Positions 36,308 through 44,861 are shown, counted from the first letter of the stretch. The stretch is 64,000 nucleotides of DNA from Thiotrichales bacterium (GCA_947476405.1 CANJQG010000003.1:40005-104004); one strand, 5' to 3'. Translations and numbers: made by a program. Notes: generated by a model from the sequence alone, not told the origin.

Positions 36308-36985
36308 ATGAACGCCCAAGATATTCATGCACGAAATGTTACCCCTGCCACCATTGCCATTAATAAAGTATTGCGCAATACCTATATTTTACTTTCACTG
36401 ACTTTACTCTTTAGCGCCTTTACTGCAGCAATTTCTGTCATGCAAAATGCAGCTTTTGTCAATATCTGGATACTTCTGATTGTCATGATTGGCTTTCCTT
36501 TTTTATTAAATCGCGTAAAAGACAGTCCAATTGGATTAATCCTGACTTTTGCTTATACCGGCTTTATCGGCTGGTATCTGGGGCCTATTTTAAATATCTA
36601 TTTGCATAACTTTAGCAATGGAAGTCAATTAATTACCATGGCCCTAGGTGGAACAGGTTTAATCTTCCTACTTCTCTCCTTACTCTCACTTAATCCCAAT
36701 AAAAATTATACGGGCTGGGGACGTGGCCTAGCGATCGGCGGGATTGTCGTTGTCATTGCCATGCTACTCAATGTCTTCTTTTTTAAACTTCCTTTCTTTC
36801 AACTGGGCCTCTCTATCGTCTTCGCTTTTATTTCTGGCGGATTCATCATGTACCAAACCAACATGATTGTTCGTGGTGGCGAAACTAATTACATTACCGC
36901 AACAGTGGTTCTTTATGTATCCCTCGTTAATATTTTCTTGACGCTTCTTCAAATTCTGGGGATGTTTGGCGGAAATCGAAATTAG
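36308..36985 (+). CDS. Bax inhibitor-1/YccA family membrane protein
   Basis: About 225 residues from the ATG at 36308, with TGGAGA upstream; a longer frame from 36260 overlaps the previous gene and is unlikely. Seven hydrophobic helices run through most of the length. The last helix ends with the family-like YVSLVNIFLTLLQILGMFGG. In E. coli, YccA interacts with FtsH and HflKC; BI-1 proteins are calcium-leak or stress proteins. The unusual HflKC pair in this genome makes that link worth noting. Confidence 0.85.
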   Translation: MNAQDIHARNVTPATIAINKVLRNTYILLSLTLLFSAFTAAISVMQNAAFVNIWILLIVMIGFPFLLNRVKDSPIGLILTFAYTGFIGWYLGPILNIYLHNFSNGSQLITMALGGTGLIFLLLSLLSLNPNKNYTGWGRGLAIGGIVVVIAMLLNVFFFKLPFFQLGLSIVFAFISGGFIMYQTNMIVRGGETNYITATVVLYVSLVNIFLTLLQILGMFGGNRN

Positions 36986-37059
36986 ATCAAACGCAATACT
37001 CTTTTATTTTGCACACCTTTCACGAGGCTGAGTCATTACGTATTTGGACCTCCCACTTT

Positions 37060-37656
37060 CTAATTGGAGTATCGATCTACAATCAACTGCTTCAAAACCA
37101 TTAATTGTCCATGAAAAAAATGACTAACCCCTGCCAGCTTAATCAATTGATAAGAGCATTTCACCTGGCGTAGCCAATCAAAGGTATTCTGGACTGAGAC
37201 CACCTCATCCGCATCGGGGACAATCAAAGTCCATGGCATTGCGGGCTCTTCTGCATCCTGATAGCCTATTTCATTCACGGCAGGTGCGATGCATAAAAGC
37301 TGTTTTGCACCCAGATTATTTGCCATTTTGTAGGCAATAAAACTGCCAAAAGAAAACCCAGCCAGCCAAATATCGCAGCCGGGATAACTTTCACGAACCC
37401 AATCCACTACTGTTTTGAGGTCCTCACATTCTCCAACAATGTGCCCATACTCCCCCTTGCTCTTGCCTACGCCTCGATAATTAAAACGTACAGTGATCAA
37501 ACCGAGCTGATTAAACGCGCGCGCAGCAGTGGTGACCACCTTATTATTCATCGTCCCCTGCATCAAAGGATGAGGATGACAAAGCACCGCAATCGGCCCT
37601 GATTTCAATTCTATTTCAGGATGATCTACAACTACCTCAAGTTGATCAATACGCAT
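37060..37656 (-). CDS. Alpha/beta hydrolase (COG2945-type)
   Basis: 198 residues with an alpha/beta hydrolase fold. CHPHPLMQGTMNNKVV is near residues 27-42, TVRFNYRGVGKSKGEYGH at about 55-72 and the nucleophile elbow AGFSFGSFIAY at about 100-110, with Ser104 predicted. The predicted acid is in PDADEVV and the catalytic His is in GVSHFFHGQL. It matches the small hydrolases once described as predicted dienelactone-type or peptidase-like enzymes. The substrate is unknown. Convergent with the BI-1 gene and divergent from the transglycosylase-like gene. Confidence 0.82.
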   Translation of the reverse strand: MRIDQLEVVVDHPEIELKSGPIAVLCHPHPLMQGTMNNKVVTTAARAFNQLGLITVRFNYRGVGKSKGEYGHIVGECEDLKTVVDWVRESYPGCDIWLAGFSFGSFIAYKMANNLGAKQLLCIAPAVNEIGYQDAEEPAMPWTLIVPDADEVVSVQNTFDWLRQVKCSYQLIKLAGVSHFFHGQLMVLKQLIVDRYSN

Positions 37657-37741
37657 TGTGACACTCCCTATTTTTACTCTGTGAAATCATGTGAGATAAT
37701 GGCTTAAAAGTCAATGATCAAAAATAAGGGATGGCCTCTCT

Positions 37742-38185
37742 ATGCCTCTGATGTTTCATGAAGTCCCTATTGCCTGTATCAATCAAGCAGCTGAAGCCTA
37801 TCAAGTGCCTGCCCCCCTTATTATGGCTATTATTTTAACTGAAAATGGCGAAGATGGCACACAATCAAAAAATAATAACGGCAGCTATGATTTAGGTATT
37901 ATGCAAATCAATACCACCTGGGCTCCACGCTTTAAACACAGCGGCTATACTTTGAATGAAGTCACGAATGACCCCTGCAAGAATGTCTATGTCGGCACCT
38001 GGATTTTAAGCCGGTGCATCAGTGAAAATTCAGATTTAATCAGCGCAATCGGCGATTATCACTCCCATACTCCTGCCTATAATCTAAAATATGCGCAAAA
38101 AGTAATCGAAAAATACCATCAAATCAATACGCAAATTAAGCCCTATCTGAGTCCGCATTGTGCCCAACTCGGCTTAGTATGCTAA
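37742..38185 (+). CDS. SLT-domain lytic transglycosylase-like protein, no clear signal peptide
   Basis: 147 residues resembling the VirB1/IagB-type transglycosylases that locally open peptidoglycan for secretion machines. The motif begins PAPLIMAIILTENGEDG, where Glu37 is the predicted catalytic acid, and continues NGSYDLGIMQINTTWAPRF, the usual G-x-MQIN signature. Two conserved-type Cys residues (CKNVYVGTWILSRC) flank a helix. No signal peptide is visible: the N-terminus MPLMFHEVPIACINQAA lacks a basic start and cleavage site. It may therefore be a reduced exported form, a secreted effector, or an annotation starting too late. Confidence 0.7.
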   Translation: MPLMFHEVPIACINQAAEAYQVPAPLIMAIILTENGEDGTQSKNNNGSYDLGIMQINTTWAPRFKHSGYTLNEVTNDPCKNVYVGTWILSRCISENSDLISAIGDYHSHTPAYNLKYAQKVIEKYHQINTQIKPYLSPHCAQLGLVC

Positions 38186-38314
38186 TCTCTACCCTCAAGT
38201 CAAACCTGCTTTCTGGGCTATTTTCTCTTGCACTCAGAATTTTCATTAATACCGTGTAGCATATTCACTTTGACCTGTATATAATGATCGAATAAATTGA
38301 TAAAAGGAAACATC

Positions 38315-38800
38315 ATGTCACGTGGAACACTCAACAAAGTCATCTTAATCGGCCGTGTCGGCGCAGATCCTGAAGTCCGCTATATGCCCAATGGAAATGC
38401 TGTGGCAAATGTCAGGCTTGCAACCAACGAAAGCTATAAAGACAAAACAACAGGTCAAATGCAGGAATCAACAGAATGGCACCGGGTTGTCATGTATAGT
38501 AAATTAGCAGAAATTGTAGGCCAATATGTTCAAAAAGGTAAGCTTATTTATATTGAAGGCCGAATTCGCACCAATAAATGGCAAGATCAAAGCGGTCAAG
38601 ATCGCTATACCACTGAAATCATCGCCAATGAAATGCAGCTTCTTGGCGGCAATGGCGGGAGGGATGAGGGAGGAGACGGCTTTAATCAAGATGCTGCGCC
38701 TTCGGCAGCAAGCACCAAAGCGCGCCCTAGCGCAAAAGGGGATGCAGCCGCTCCTCCAGCTGATCTCGATAAATTCGAAGATGATGACATCCCATTTTAA
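38315..38800 (+). CDS. ssb: Single-stranded DNA-binding protein
   Basis: 161 residues from the ATG at 38315 (MSRGTLNKVILIGRVG); the frame extends six codons upstream, but the RBS AAAGGAAA favours this start. OB-fold with DPEVRYMPNGNAVANVRLATNE and STEWHRVVMYSKLAEIVGQYV. A flexible linker is followed by the acidic tip DDDIPF that recruits replication and repair partners. Typical length. A TATAAT box at 38280-38285 is the likely -10. Followed 15 bp later by the PAP2 gene. Confidence 0.96.
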   Translation: MSRGTLNKVILIGRVGADPEVRYMPNGNAVANVRLATNESYKDKTTGQMQESTEWHRVVMYSKLAEIVGQYVQKGKLIYIEGRIRTNKWQDQSGQDRYTTEIIANEMQLLGGNGGRDEGGDGFNQDAAPSAASTKARPSAKGDAAAPPADLDKFEDDDIPF

Positions 38801-38815
38801 GCTGAAATTCATTCT

Positions 38816-39520
38816 ATGCTAAAATTTACATCTCATTTAATTCGAAGTTTTATACTGCTTATTTTGGCCTGCACTTTCTGTTATTTTTTCCTGGACAGAC
38901 CTGTAGCAAAATTGATGTATACTCTTAATCATTTTTTTATTGCAGGGCCCACATTAGATAACGCAAGCTTAATGTCAGATCTCACCGCAGTGGCCTACCT
39001 CATCATCATGCTTTTGATGATTTGGTACGCCTTTGAGCGCATTTATAAAAATAAAAATACACGCCTAATGCGTTGTATTTGCTTAATATCCCTCAGTGTC
39101 GGCATTGCCTTCTTTGTCAAAACCAATTTACAATTCTTTTTTGGCAGAATAGGGCCTCGTTATAGCGATACCGCAAAGCTTGTATTTTCTAGAAATGATG
39201 CCTTATATGGATTTCATTTTTTTCAAGGGGGCGGCGGCAGTTTCCCCTCTGGACACATGTGCGTCTTTACCTCGGCATTACTGATTCCATGCTATTTTTA
39301 TCCCAAACTAAAATGGTTTTTTTATGCCCTATTGGGATTACTGGCTTTTTTATTGATCTTCTGCAATTATCACTTTTTAAGCGATGTGATTGCAGGCACT
39401 TACTTAGGCGCATTTATTGCAAGCACATTGGTTCGCTTAAATAATTTAAACGGACCTCGCAGCGATCAAGCTGCTCTTGTATTTGGAACAGACGCGCCAC
39501 AAAATCCTGCATCAAAATAG
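38816..39520 (+). CDS. PAP2-family membrane phosphatase
   Basis: 234 residues, about six membrane helices. The three PAP2 signature regions are present: a Lys/Arg motif (KTNLQFFFGRIGPR) at about residues 101-114, FPSGH at about 141-145 and HFLSDVIAG at about 185-193, supplying the catalytic His pair. Such enzymes dephosphorylate undecaprenyl-pyrophosphate, phosphatidate or lipid A; LpxE/LpxF-like lipid A phosphatases are known in intracellular Gram-negatives. Substrate undecided. The last 107 bp overlap the convergent ubiJ coding sequence. Confidence 0.82.
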   Translation: MLKFTSHLIRSFILLILACTFCYFFLDRPVAKLMYTLNHFFIAGPTLDNASLMSDLTAVAYLIIMLLMIWYAFERIYKNKNTRLMRCICLISLSVGIAFFVKTNLQFFFGRIGPRYSDTAKLVFSRNDALYGFHFFQGGGGSFPSGHMCVFTSALLIPCYFYPKLKWFFYALLGLLAFLLIFCNYHFLSDVIAGTYLGAFIASTLVRLNNLNGPRSDQAALVFGTDAPQNPASK

Positions 39521-39941
39521 GCGAAACCAAGCTGCTTCGTTCTTCCTGATAATATTGAATCCGATTGCGCACAATTTTCTTTATAAAATCAAAATTAAGA
39601 TGCTTCAGAGTTGGAATCAAGGCTTCTAATTTTTCAAGAAGCATCAAATCCCCTGAAAAATCAATCTTTCGAGCCTGCAATAAGCGCTGACGTGCCTCTT
39701 TCACACAGAGAAACTGGGCAAAGTCTATGCTTTTTCCCCAAAGTGATAATTGCGGCTCTCCATAATCAGGCTGTACTTCGATATAAGTATGATGAAAAAT
39801 CAAGCCACACTTGAAACGCAGATCGGTGATTTCAAACTGAATAGAGGCCCCCACTAAAGGCTGAAGGGTCTGCATATATTCAGGATCACGCACTAAAAGT
39901 ACGTTGATTTTACGCTCTAAAATACAATGAATCCAACTCAT
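39414..39941 (-). CDS. ubiJ: Ubiquinone biosynthesis accessory factor UbiJ (SCP2 domain)
   Basis: 175 residues matching UbiJ (YigP) in position and pattern. The N-terminal SCP2-like lipid-binding region covers about residues 10-100 (LQPLVGASIQFEITDLRFK, SLWGKSIDFAQFL). A C-terminal helical part includes LFQIQEQLDRCEVRLNYL. UbiJ organises the soluble Ubi complex with UbiK. It follows ubiE by 3 bp as in E. coli, but ubiB is not next: the gene runs into a convergent PAP2 gene with a 107 bp overlap. Identification relies partly on synteny. Confidence 0.75.
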   Translation of the reverse strand: MSWIHCILERKINVLLVRDPEYMQTLQPLVGASIQFEITDLRFKCGLIFHHTYIEVQPDYGEPQLSLWGKSIDFAQFLCVKEARQRLLQARKIDFSGDLMLLEKLEALIPTLKHLNFDFIKKIVRNRIQYYQEERSSLVSPILMQDFVARLFQIQEQLDRCEVRLNYLSEPMCLQ

Positions 39942-39944
39942 AAA

Positions 39945-40688
39945 TCAAGCCTTCCGCGCTAGATGAATCGCAACCAGCCCCTGCAAAATATTGCGATAAT
40001 GGACCTCTGAAAAACCCGCCTGCTCCAACATTGTTTTTAACACCACCTGCTCAGGGTGCTTACGGATGGACTCTGCCAAATAACGATAACTATCTGCATC
40101 TCCGGTCACAAGCTGGCCCATTTTTGGCAAAATATGGAAAGAATACCAATCATACGGTTTGGCAAGCGGCCCCTTCATTTTTGAAAATTCTAAAATTAAC
40201 GCACGCCCACCTGGCTTTAAAACGCGAAACATCTCTGCCAAAGCAGTGGCTTGATCCCGGACATTCCGTAATCCGAAAGCAATGGTAATCGCATCCAGCG
40301 ATGCATCCTGAAAAGGCAAAGCCTCCGCATTCACCACCCCATAATCCAAGTCAGAAAACTGCCCCGTACGATCAAAGCGTTTAACCCCCTCACGGAGCAT
40401 ATTCAAATTGATATCCGTCAAAATGACGCGCCCGCGACCGTGCATACGCTTCAAAATCCGCTTGGATAAATCACCCGTTCCGCCCGCTAAATCTAAAATC
40501 GTTTCGCCTTCTTGAGGAGAAAGCATCCGCACGGCTTCATCTTTCCACAAACGATGCAGGCCCAACGACATCAAGTCATTCATCACATCATAGCGTTTGG
40601 CAACCGAGCTAAAAACCTGATTGACGCGAGATTGCTTTTCCTGCCAGGAGACATCTTCATACCCAAAATGCGTTTTTTTCTCATCCAT
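39945..40688 (-). CDS. ubiE: Ubiquinone/menaquinone C-methyltransferase UbiE
   Basis: SAM-dependent C-methyltransferase of quinone synthesis, 247 residues. Signature segments are FSSVAKRYDVMNDLMSLGLHRLWK, SAM motif I ILDLAGGTGDLSKR, ITIAFGLRNVRD and LKPGGRALILEFSK. It overlaps gmhB by 8 bp and precedes ubiJ by 3 bp, placing quinone synthesis downstream of the recombinase-like gene in one transcript. Quinone supplies complex I, two subunits of which are in this window. Confidence 0.96.
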   Translation of the reverse strand: MDEKKTHFGYEDVSWQEKQSRVNQVFSSVAKRYDVMNDLMSLGLHRLWKDEAVRMLSPQEGETILDLAGGTGDLSKRILKRMHGRGRVILTDINLNMLREGVKRFDRTGQFSDLDYGVVNAEALPFQDASLDAITIAFGLRNVRDQATALAEMFRVLKPGGRALILEFSKMKGPLAKPYDWYSFHILPKMGQLVTGDADSYRYLAESIRKHPEQVVLKTMLEQAGFSEVHYRNILQGLVAIHLARKA

Positions 40689-41241
40689 GCAATTTTTCCT
40701 TCAAAACAAGTTCAGCAAATGCCGCTAAGTTGGCACAAACCACTATTTTTTCTTTTAATTCCGGATGACACGCTAAAGTGACCTCGCCCTTTCCTGTCAA
40801 AACCAGCACCGCCTGCGCCCCAAGCGCCCAAGCTGATTCTAAGTCTCGATAATGATCACCCACTACAACAGTATCAAGCGGCAACACATTCAATTCAGAA
40901 GAAATAGCAGCCAATAAGCCGGGCTTTGGTTTTCGGCAATCACACTCTGAATCCGGCCCATGAGGACAAAACGCAATCATACTGATTTTTCCGCCCGCAG
41001 CCTGAACCCAATCCAGCAACTGCTGATGCATCGCAAACAAATCATCCTCAGAAAATAAGCCCCGCGCCAAACCCGATTGATTGGTTGCGACCGCAATAAA
41101 AAAGCCCGCTTGACTTAAACGGGCAATGGCCTCAATGCTGCCGGGAAGGGGGATAAATTCAGAAAGCGATTTCACAAACGCATCAGAATCCTGATTAATT
41201 ACACCATCCCGATCTAAAACAATTAAACTAAAGGGCCTCAT
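40681..41241 (-). CDS. gmhB: D-glycero-D-manno-heptose 1,7-bisphosphate 7-phosphatase
   Basis: HAD-superfamily histidinol-phosphatase-like enzyme in ADP-heptose synthesis for the LPS inner core. From the ATG at 41241, it begins MRPFSLIVLDRDGVIN, where the DRD pair is the HAD nucleophile motif. ATNQSGLARG is motif II, and the zinc loop CPHGPDSECDCRKPKPG is specific to GmhB. GDHYRDLESA holds the last acidic motif. About 186 residues, normal. The longer frame back to 41301 would overlap the upstream gene by 74 bp and is not needed. Confidence 0.92.
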   Translation of the reverse strand: MRPFSLIVLDRDGVINQDSDAFVKSLSEFIPLPGSIEAIARLSQAGFFIAVATNQSGLARGLFSEDDLFAMHQQLLDWVQAAGGKISMIAFCPHGPDSECDCRKPKPGLLAAISSELNVLPLDTVVVGDHYRDLESAWALGAQAVLVLTGKGEVTLACHPELKEKIVVCANLAAFAELVLKEKLHG

Positions 41242-41845
41242 CATCTTCCAACAAACTCTTATCATCCAGATAATTATACAGAGTTTGTGCATGACAACCA
41301 ATCAATTTCGCAATGGATGCTTTACTAATTTTGAGAGACAAATATTTTTTGATCTCAGGCAAATGTTTATCCAATTTGCGACTTTTATTTTTACGACCTT
41401 TAGGACGCCCCAAAGGCACACCAGACAAATTACGTTTTTCAAAAGGATCCGCATTACGACGGGCTTCATATTCTGCTTCAGCATGATTCAATAATTCCAA
41501 AAATCCTTTCGTATCGACAATGTCCGCAGGGGTAAATGTTTTATTATATTTAACCAAAAATAAATTCGCACCTTTATCAGCCAGTGCATCCATCAATTCC
41601 AAAAACTGAGTCGTAGACCGAGTCAAGCTGAGTGCTTCATAACTCGCCAACACTTCGCCTTTTTTAATCCCTTTCACAATCTGACCCAAATCACGCAATT
41701 TCCAATCAATTCGGTTTGATTGCTGATCCACCACAAACGCTTTCAACTTGAGTCCTTTCTTAGCAACCGCTGCCTCAATCAGCGCCCGTCCATCGCATTG
41801 CTCTTCTTGTGGATTGCAATCTTCCGCAACGTAACCATAAGCCAT
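41228..41845 (-). CDS. Serine-recombinase-like protein lacking the catalytic serine
   Basis: 205 residues with resolvase/invertase layout. An N-terminal MAYGYVAEDC replaces the usual YGYVRVS, so the catalytic Ser is absent. A central YEALSLTRSTTQFLELMDALADKG retains only part of the usual arginine motif. A GRPKGRKNK hinge is followed by a Hin-like helix-turn-helix (SKASIAKLIGCHAQTLYNYL). It is probably a DNA-binding protein without recombinase activity. It heads gmhB-ubiE-ubiJ with overlapping genes, has its own promoter with an inverted repeat across the -10, and may be autoregulated. A recent inactivated mobile-element remnant is the alternative. Confidence 0.7.
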   Translation of the reverse strand: MAYGYVAEDCNPQEEQCDGRALIEAAVAKKGLKLKAFVVDQQSNRIDWKLRDLGQIVKGIKKGEVLASYEALSLTRSTTQFLELMDALADKGANLFLVKYNKTFTPADIVDTKGFLELLNHAEAEYEARRNADPFEKRNLSGVPLGRPKGRKNKSRKLDKHLPEIKKYLSLKISKASIAKLIGCHAQTLYNYLDDKSLLEDDEAL

Positions 41846-41865
41846 TTCACACTTCTCCCTATAAT

Positions 41866-41915
41866 TAATGATAGTATATTTTTGTCATTATAGTACAAAA
41901 AAAAAGGCAAAGCAA
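41866..41915 (-). promoter_or_regulatory. Promoter with overlapping inverted repeat (putative operator)
   Basis: On the minus strand, -35 TTGCTT (41915-41910) and a perfect -10 TATAAT (41892-41887) are 17 bp apart. A perfect 6 bp inverted repeat, TAATGA at 41866-41871 and TCATTA at 41885-41890, overlaps the -10 and the expected start site, as repressor operators do. It drives the recombinase-like gene and the gmhB-ubiE-ubiJ genes behind it. Confidence 0.55.
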
Positions 41916-41953
41916 GCCTTAAAACAAGATTTCGATCAAAGAGGAATCAGGAG

Positions 41954-41982
41954 TTGACAAATGCAACAGGAAATAGTATTCT
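41954..41982 (+). promoter_or_regulatory. Promoter of the 845-residue protein gene
   Basis: A perfect -35 TTGACA (41954-41959) and -10 TATTCT (41977-41982) with an optimal 17 bp spacer; start predicted near 41989. The downstream gene has a strong GAGGTGA ribosome site (42006-42012). Confidence 0.65.
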
Positions 41983-42016
41983 TGAGGCATATAAACAATT
42001 TAAATGAGGTGAGCCC

Positions 42017-44554
42017 ATGCAAACACCAACAGTAGCCATAAGACCCGGCAACATTATTGCTGCAGAAAAAATAGCCTTACTAAATAGAGACGCTACCGAA
42101 GACTTTGCAATAACTTCACTTGTTACATTAAAAAAAGAACTTGAAATTGGTTTGGAAAGCTTCTCCGACAGCTCAAAAGCAGAGCGCAAAGCTGCTTTTG
42201 ATAAATTTTTAGAGATGTTTGCTGCTGATGAGCCTAAAACACTTTTATTTAGAGCAGCTTTATATGCCCAGCATGTGCTAAAAGGTCAAGATCCATTTAT
42301 AGCTAATCCACTTCAAGAATTTGCTGATACTACGTTAAAAAGTTCAATCAGTACAGCTGAAGAAGCTATAAACTACAGCTCAGCAGGCTTTAATATTTGC
42401 CAAACTTTAAATAAATACCTTGCTGATGTAACAGGAAAAAATGTAACAAACATTTCAGCAGATGATATTGCCGATGCAGCCCAACCACTTATCGCATTAT
42501 GCCATATCAGCACTCCAGCACAGCTCGCGAAATCTATTCAAAAAATCTATAACATTCAAGCTTCGCTTACACGCCCTGATTATGAAACTCAATTTCCAGA
42601 TAATCGTGACATTAAAATAATGTCAAGCCCGCCCACAGGGAACGAATTGCTCGCTCACAAAAGCAAGTACATTCTAGTAATACCGACTATTAATGTTGAC
42701 GCAAGTAGTCATGCAGCACCACCAGCCAATGATAACCAGCTTTATTATATTGACTCTAACAGCCTTTTAAACAGAGTTAATATTGAGAATTATCCTCTTC
42801 TTCAAACTAAGCTTACGACTCTTAACAATGAGAACCCTTTGACTACAGAAACAACAATTTCGCTTACTGCCCAGCAAGTTAATAAGGTAATAAGGGACAA
42901 TGGGCGTCACACACCCACAGACATAGACTATGAACAAAACAAAACATTTTATTCAACGACACTATTACTAGCGATGCAAAAAAGCCTTTCCCTTGAATAT
43001 ATACTTCCAAGACCAAACACCTCAGCAAGTCTTCCATCGATACAGGACCAGATTGACACTTCACGTCAATTAATATCCTACATTCAAAATTTAGACCTAA
43101 AACCTGACGATCTAAGCAGAGATATCGTTAAAAGTTTATCACGCATTGAGTATGCCGAAGATAGAGAAGCATATAATTTCCAATATTTTACACAACTGAA
43201 TCAATCCCTCAACAATACAATGAATCGCTTTACACAAAGCGAACAAGAGCTCATCAAAAAATTTCAAGAAGCAACAGCAGCACCTGCCCTACATAATGCA
43301 AGCCTTCAGCTAAATTTAATAAACAAATTAGAACAAACAAAAGGCCAATATAGAAATATGTTTTATAGAAGAACGCCTGATAAATATCCTGAACATGCTA
43401 AAGCAATGCTAGATTTTCTAAAAAAAACACCTATGGCTCCAAATTGGCTAGATAAACTTTCTCAATATCTCGATAACATACCGGAAAATAAGAGCCGAAC
43501 TGCTGAAACAAAAGCAATATATCTAGACGTCCAACAAATGGTTAACGCTGAAAAGGACAGACTGAAAGCCGCAGCAGCAGTCAATAAACTCGAAACAACA
43601 GCCCTAGAAACCTACAGTACTTTTACAAAAAAAGGGATGGAACTACCCGAAGATTCCGTAATAGAAGGCTATCAAAAACTAAAAGATGAATATAATAAGG
43701 TCGCTACTATAGCAAACATACCCTTAACAAATTTTGCAATGACGCTTTTATCATCTACTCCACATGCACTTTATCTAGAATTTCGAATTAATGCAATGAA
43801 TAGCAACTTAATAACTTATCAAGAAAAGGCCTCTTCCATTATGGCAACGCTAGAAACAGCATCAACCAGCACCGATATAAATAAGTTAATTGCACAATAC
43901 AACGAAACACTGAAAGCAATCAACCTGCATACGCATTCCGAAGGTGACTTAGAGCCACTTGAAACCGTAAAATTAAACGCAGAAACTCAGCTACTCCAAT
44001 TTCAAAACAGCCTATTAAGTGCATTTGACCAAAAAATGGATCAAATCAGAACCTCTATGGAGAATATAATAGAAGCAATGGTATCATTAGAATCTACTAC
44101 AGCTGATCTTGAAAAATATACAAATACACTCACTGAGCAAAGCAAGATGATCCTTGAATATGAAAAATCAATCAATGAAATTTCTTTATGTCTTCCAGAT
44201 AATAATATCATTCAGACAAACAAAATAAAAGAAAAAATAAAAAATAAAGAAATACTTTATGCCGACTTTGCAGACATAATGGAGGACTTCTCAGCACCCC
44301 TTAGAGATAGCATTGATGACGACACTCAATCCGATTTATCTCGCAGCTCCAGCACCTCTTCCTCCACCTCTCTTTCCACAAGACAAGGCGATTATAGTCC
44401 TTCAGATACTGACAGCCAATTCATTAGATCTGACTCTACCCGCCCTACCACGACGCCTAGCGCCCCCACTCCATCACTTGTCTTTTTTCCACGCCCACCT
44501 GAACCCTACACAACCTTACAACCACCAATTGCACCCACACCGATTCCAAGCTAG
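42017..44554 (+). CDS. Large unknown protein, candidate secreted effector
   Basis: 845 residues with no family I recognise. There is no signal peptide and no membrane helix. Most of the chain is predicted helical with Gln/Glu/Lys/Asn-rich stretches consistent with coiled coils (about residues 400-540 and 660-770). The tail from about residue 775 is low-complexity: a Ser/Thr run (SSSTSSSTSLSTRQ) and then a Pro/Thr-rich end (PRPPEPYTTLQPPIAPTPIPS). Coding sequence is visibly more AT-rich than the neighbouring housekeeping genes. Own consensus promoter and single-gene unit. Effectors of intracellular Legionellales often look like this, but no secretion signal or catalytic motif could be established. 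Confidence 0.7.
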   Translation: MQTPTVAIRPGNIIAAEKIALLNRDATEDFAITSLVTLKKELEIGLESFSDSSKAERKAAFDKFLEMFAADEPKTLLFRAALYAQHVLKGQDPFIANPLQEFADTTLKSSISTAEEAINYSSAGFNICQTLNKYLADVTGKNVTNISADDIADAAQPLIALCHISTPAQLAKSIQKIYNIQASLTRPDYETQFPDNRDIKIMSSPPTGNELLAHKSKYILVIPTINVDASSHAAPPANDNQLYYIDSNSLLNRVNIENYPLLQTKLTTLNNENPLTTETTISLTAQQVNKVIRDNGRHTPTDIDYEQNKTFYSTTLLLAMQKSLSLEYILPRPNTSASLPSIQDQIDTSRQLISYIQNLDLKPDDLSRDIVKSLSRIEYAEDREAYNFQYFTQLNQSLNNTMNRFTQSEQELIKKFQEATAAPALHNASLQLNLINKLEQTKGQYRNMFYRRTPDKYPEHAKAMLDFLKKTPMAPNWLDKLSQYLDNIPENKSRTAETKAIYLDVQQMVNAEKDRLKAAAAVNKLETTALETYSTFTKKGMELPEDSVIEGYQKLKDEYNKVATIANIPLTNFAMTLLSSTPHALYLEFRINAMNSNLITYQEKASSIMATLETASTSTDINKLIAQYNETLKAINLHTHSEGDLEPLETVKLNAETQLLQFQNSLLSAFDQKMDQIRTSMENIIEAMVSLESTTADLEKYTNTLTEQSKMILEYEKSINEISLCLPDNNIIQTNKIKEKIKNKEILYADFADIMEDFSAPLRDSIDDDTQSDLSRSSSTSSSTSLSTRQGDYSPSDTDSQFIRSDSTRPTTTPSAPTPSLVFFPRPPEPYTTLQPPIAPTPIPS

Positions 44555-44588
44555 AATAAACACACTCTAAAATCAAGGCAACCCAAAA

Positions 44589-44861
44589 ATGGCACAACAG
44601 CAACTCGAGACCTTATTTGAATTTCCTTGCCAATTTCCGATTAAGGCGATGGCGCATAAAGAGGTCAACCTGAGCGAGATTGTTCGCGCTGCTTTGACAG
44701 AAGTGGGTGTCAATCCGGATACAGCGGAAATGCAATCGCGGGAGAGCAGTGGCGGCAAATTTTTATCTGTCACGGCTATTTTTACAGCGCAATCGAAGAG
44801 CCAGCTGGATCAACTGTATCAAATTTTGTCAACGCATCCTGAAGTGAAAATGGTGTTGTGA
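44589..44861 (+). CDS. ybeD: YbeD/DUF493 family protein
   Basis: 90 residues with the ACT-like YbeD fold: ETLFEFPCQFPIKAMAH at the N-terminus, RESSGGKFLSVTAIFTAQS in the centre and DQLYQILSTHPEVKMVL at the end. YbeD homologues lie directly before lipB in many gammaproteobacteria; the molecular role is not settled. Here the Rpn gene separates it from lipB. Confidence 0.9.
   Translation: MAQQQLETLFEFPCQFPIKAMAHKEVNLSEIVRAALTEVGVNPDTAEMQSRESSGGKFLSVTAIFTAQSKSQLDQLYQILSTHPEVKMVL

Noticed and set aside
41242..41301. N-terminal extension of GmhB
   Set aside because: It overlaps the recombinase-like gene and adds a non-conserved segment; the GmhB start motif follows directly after the ATG at 41241.
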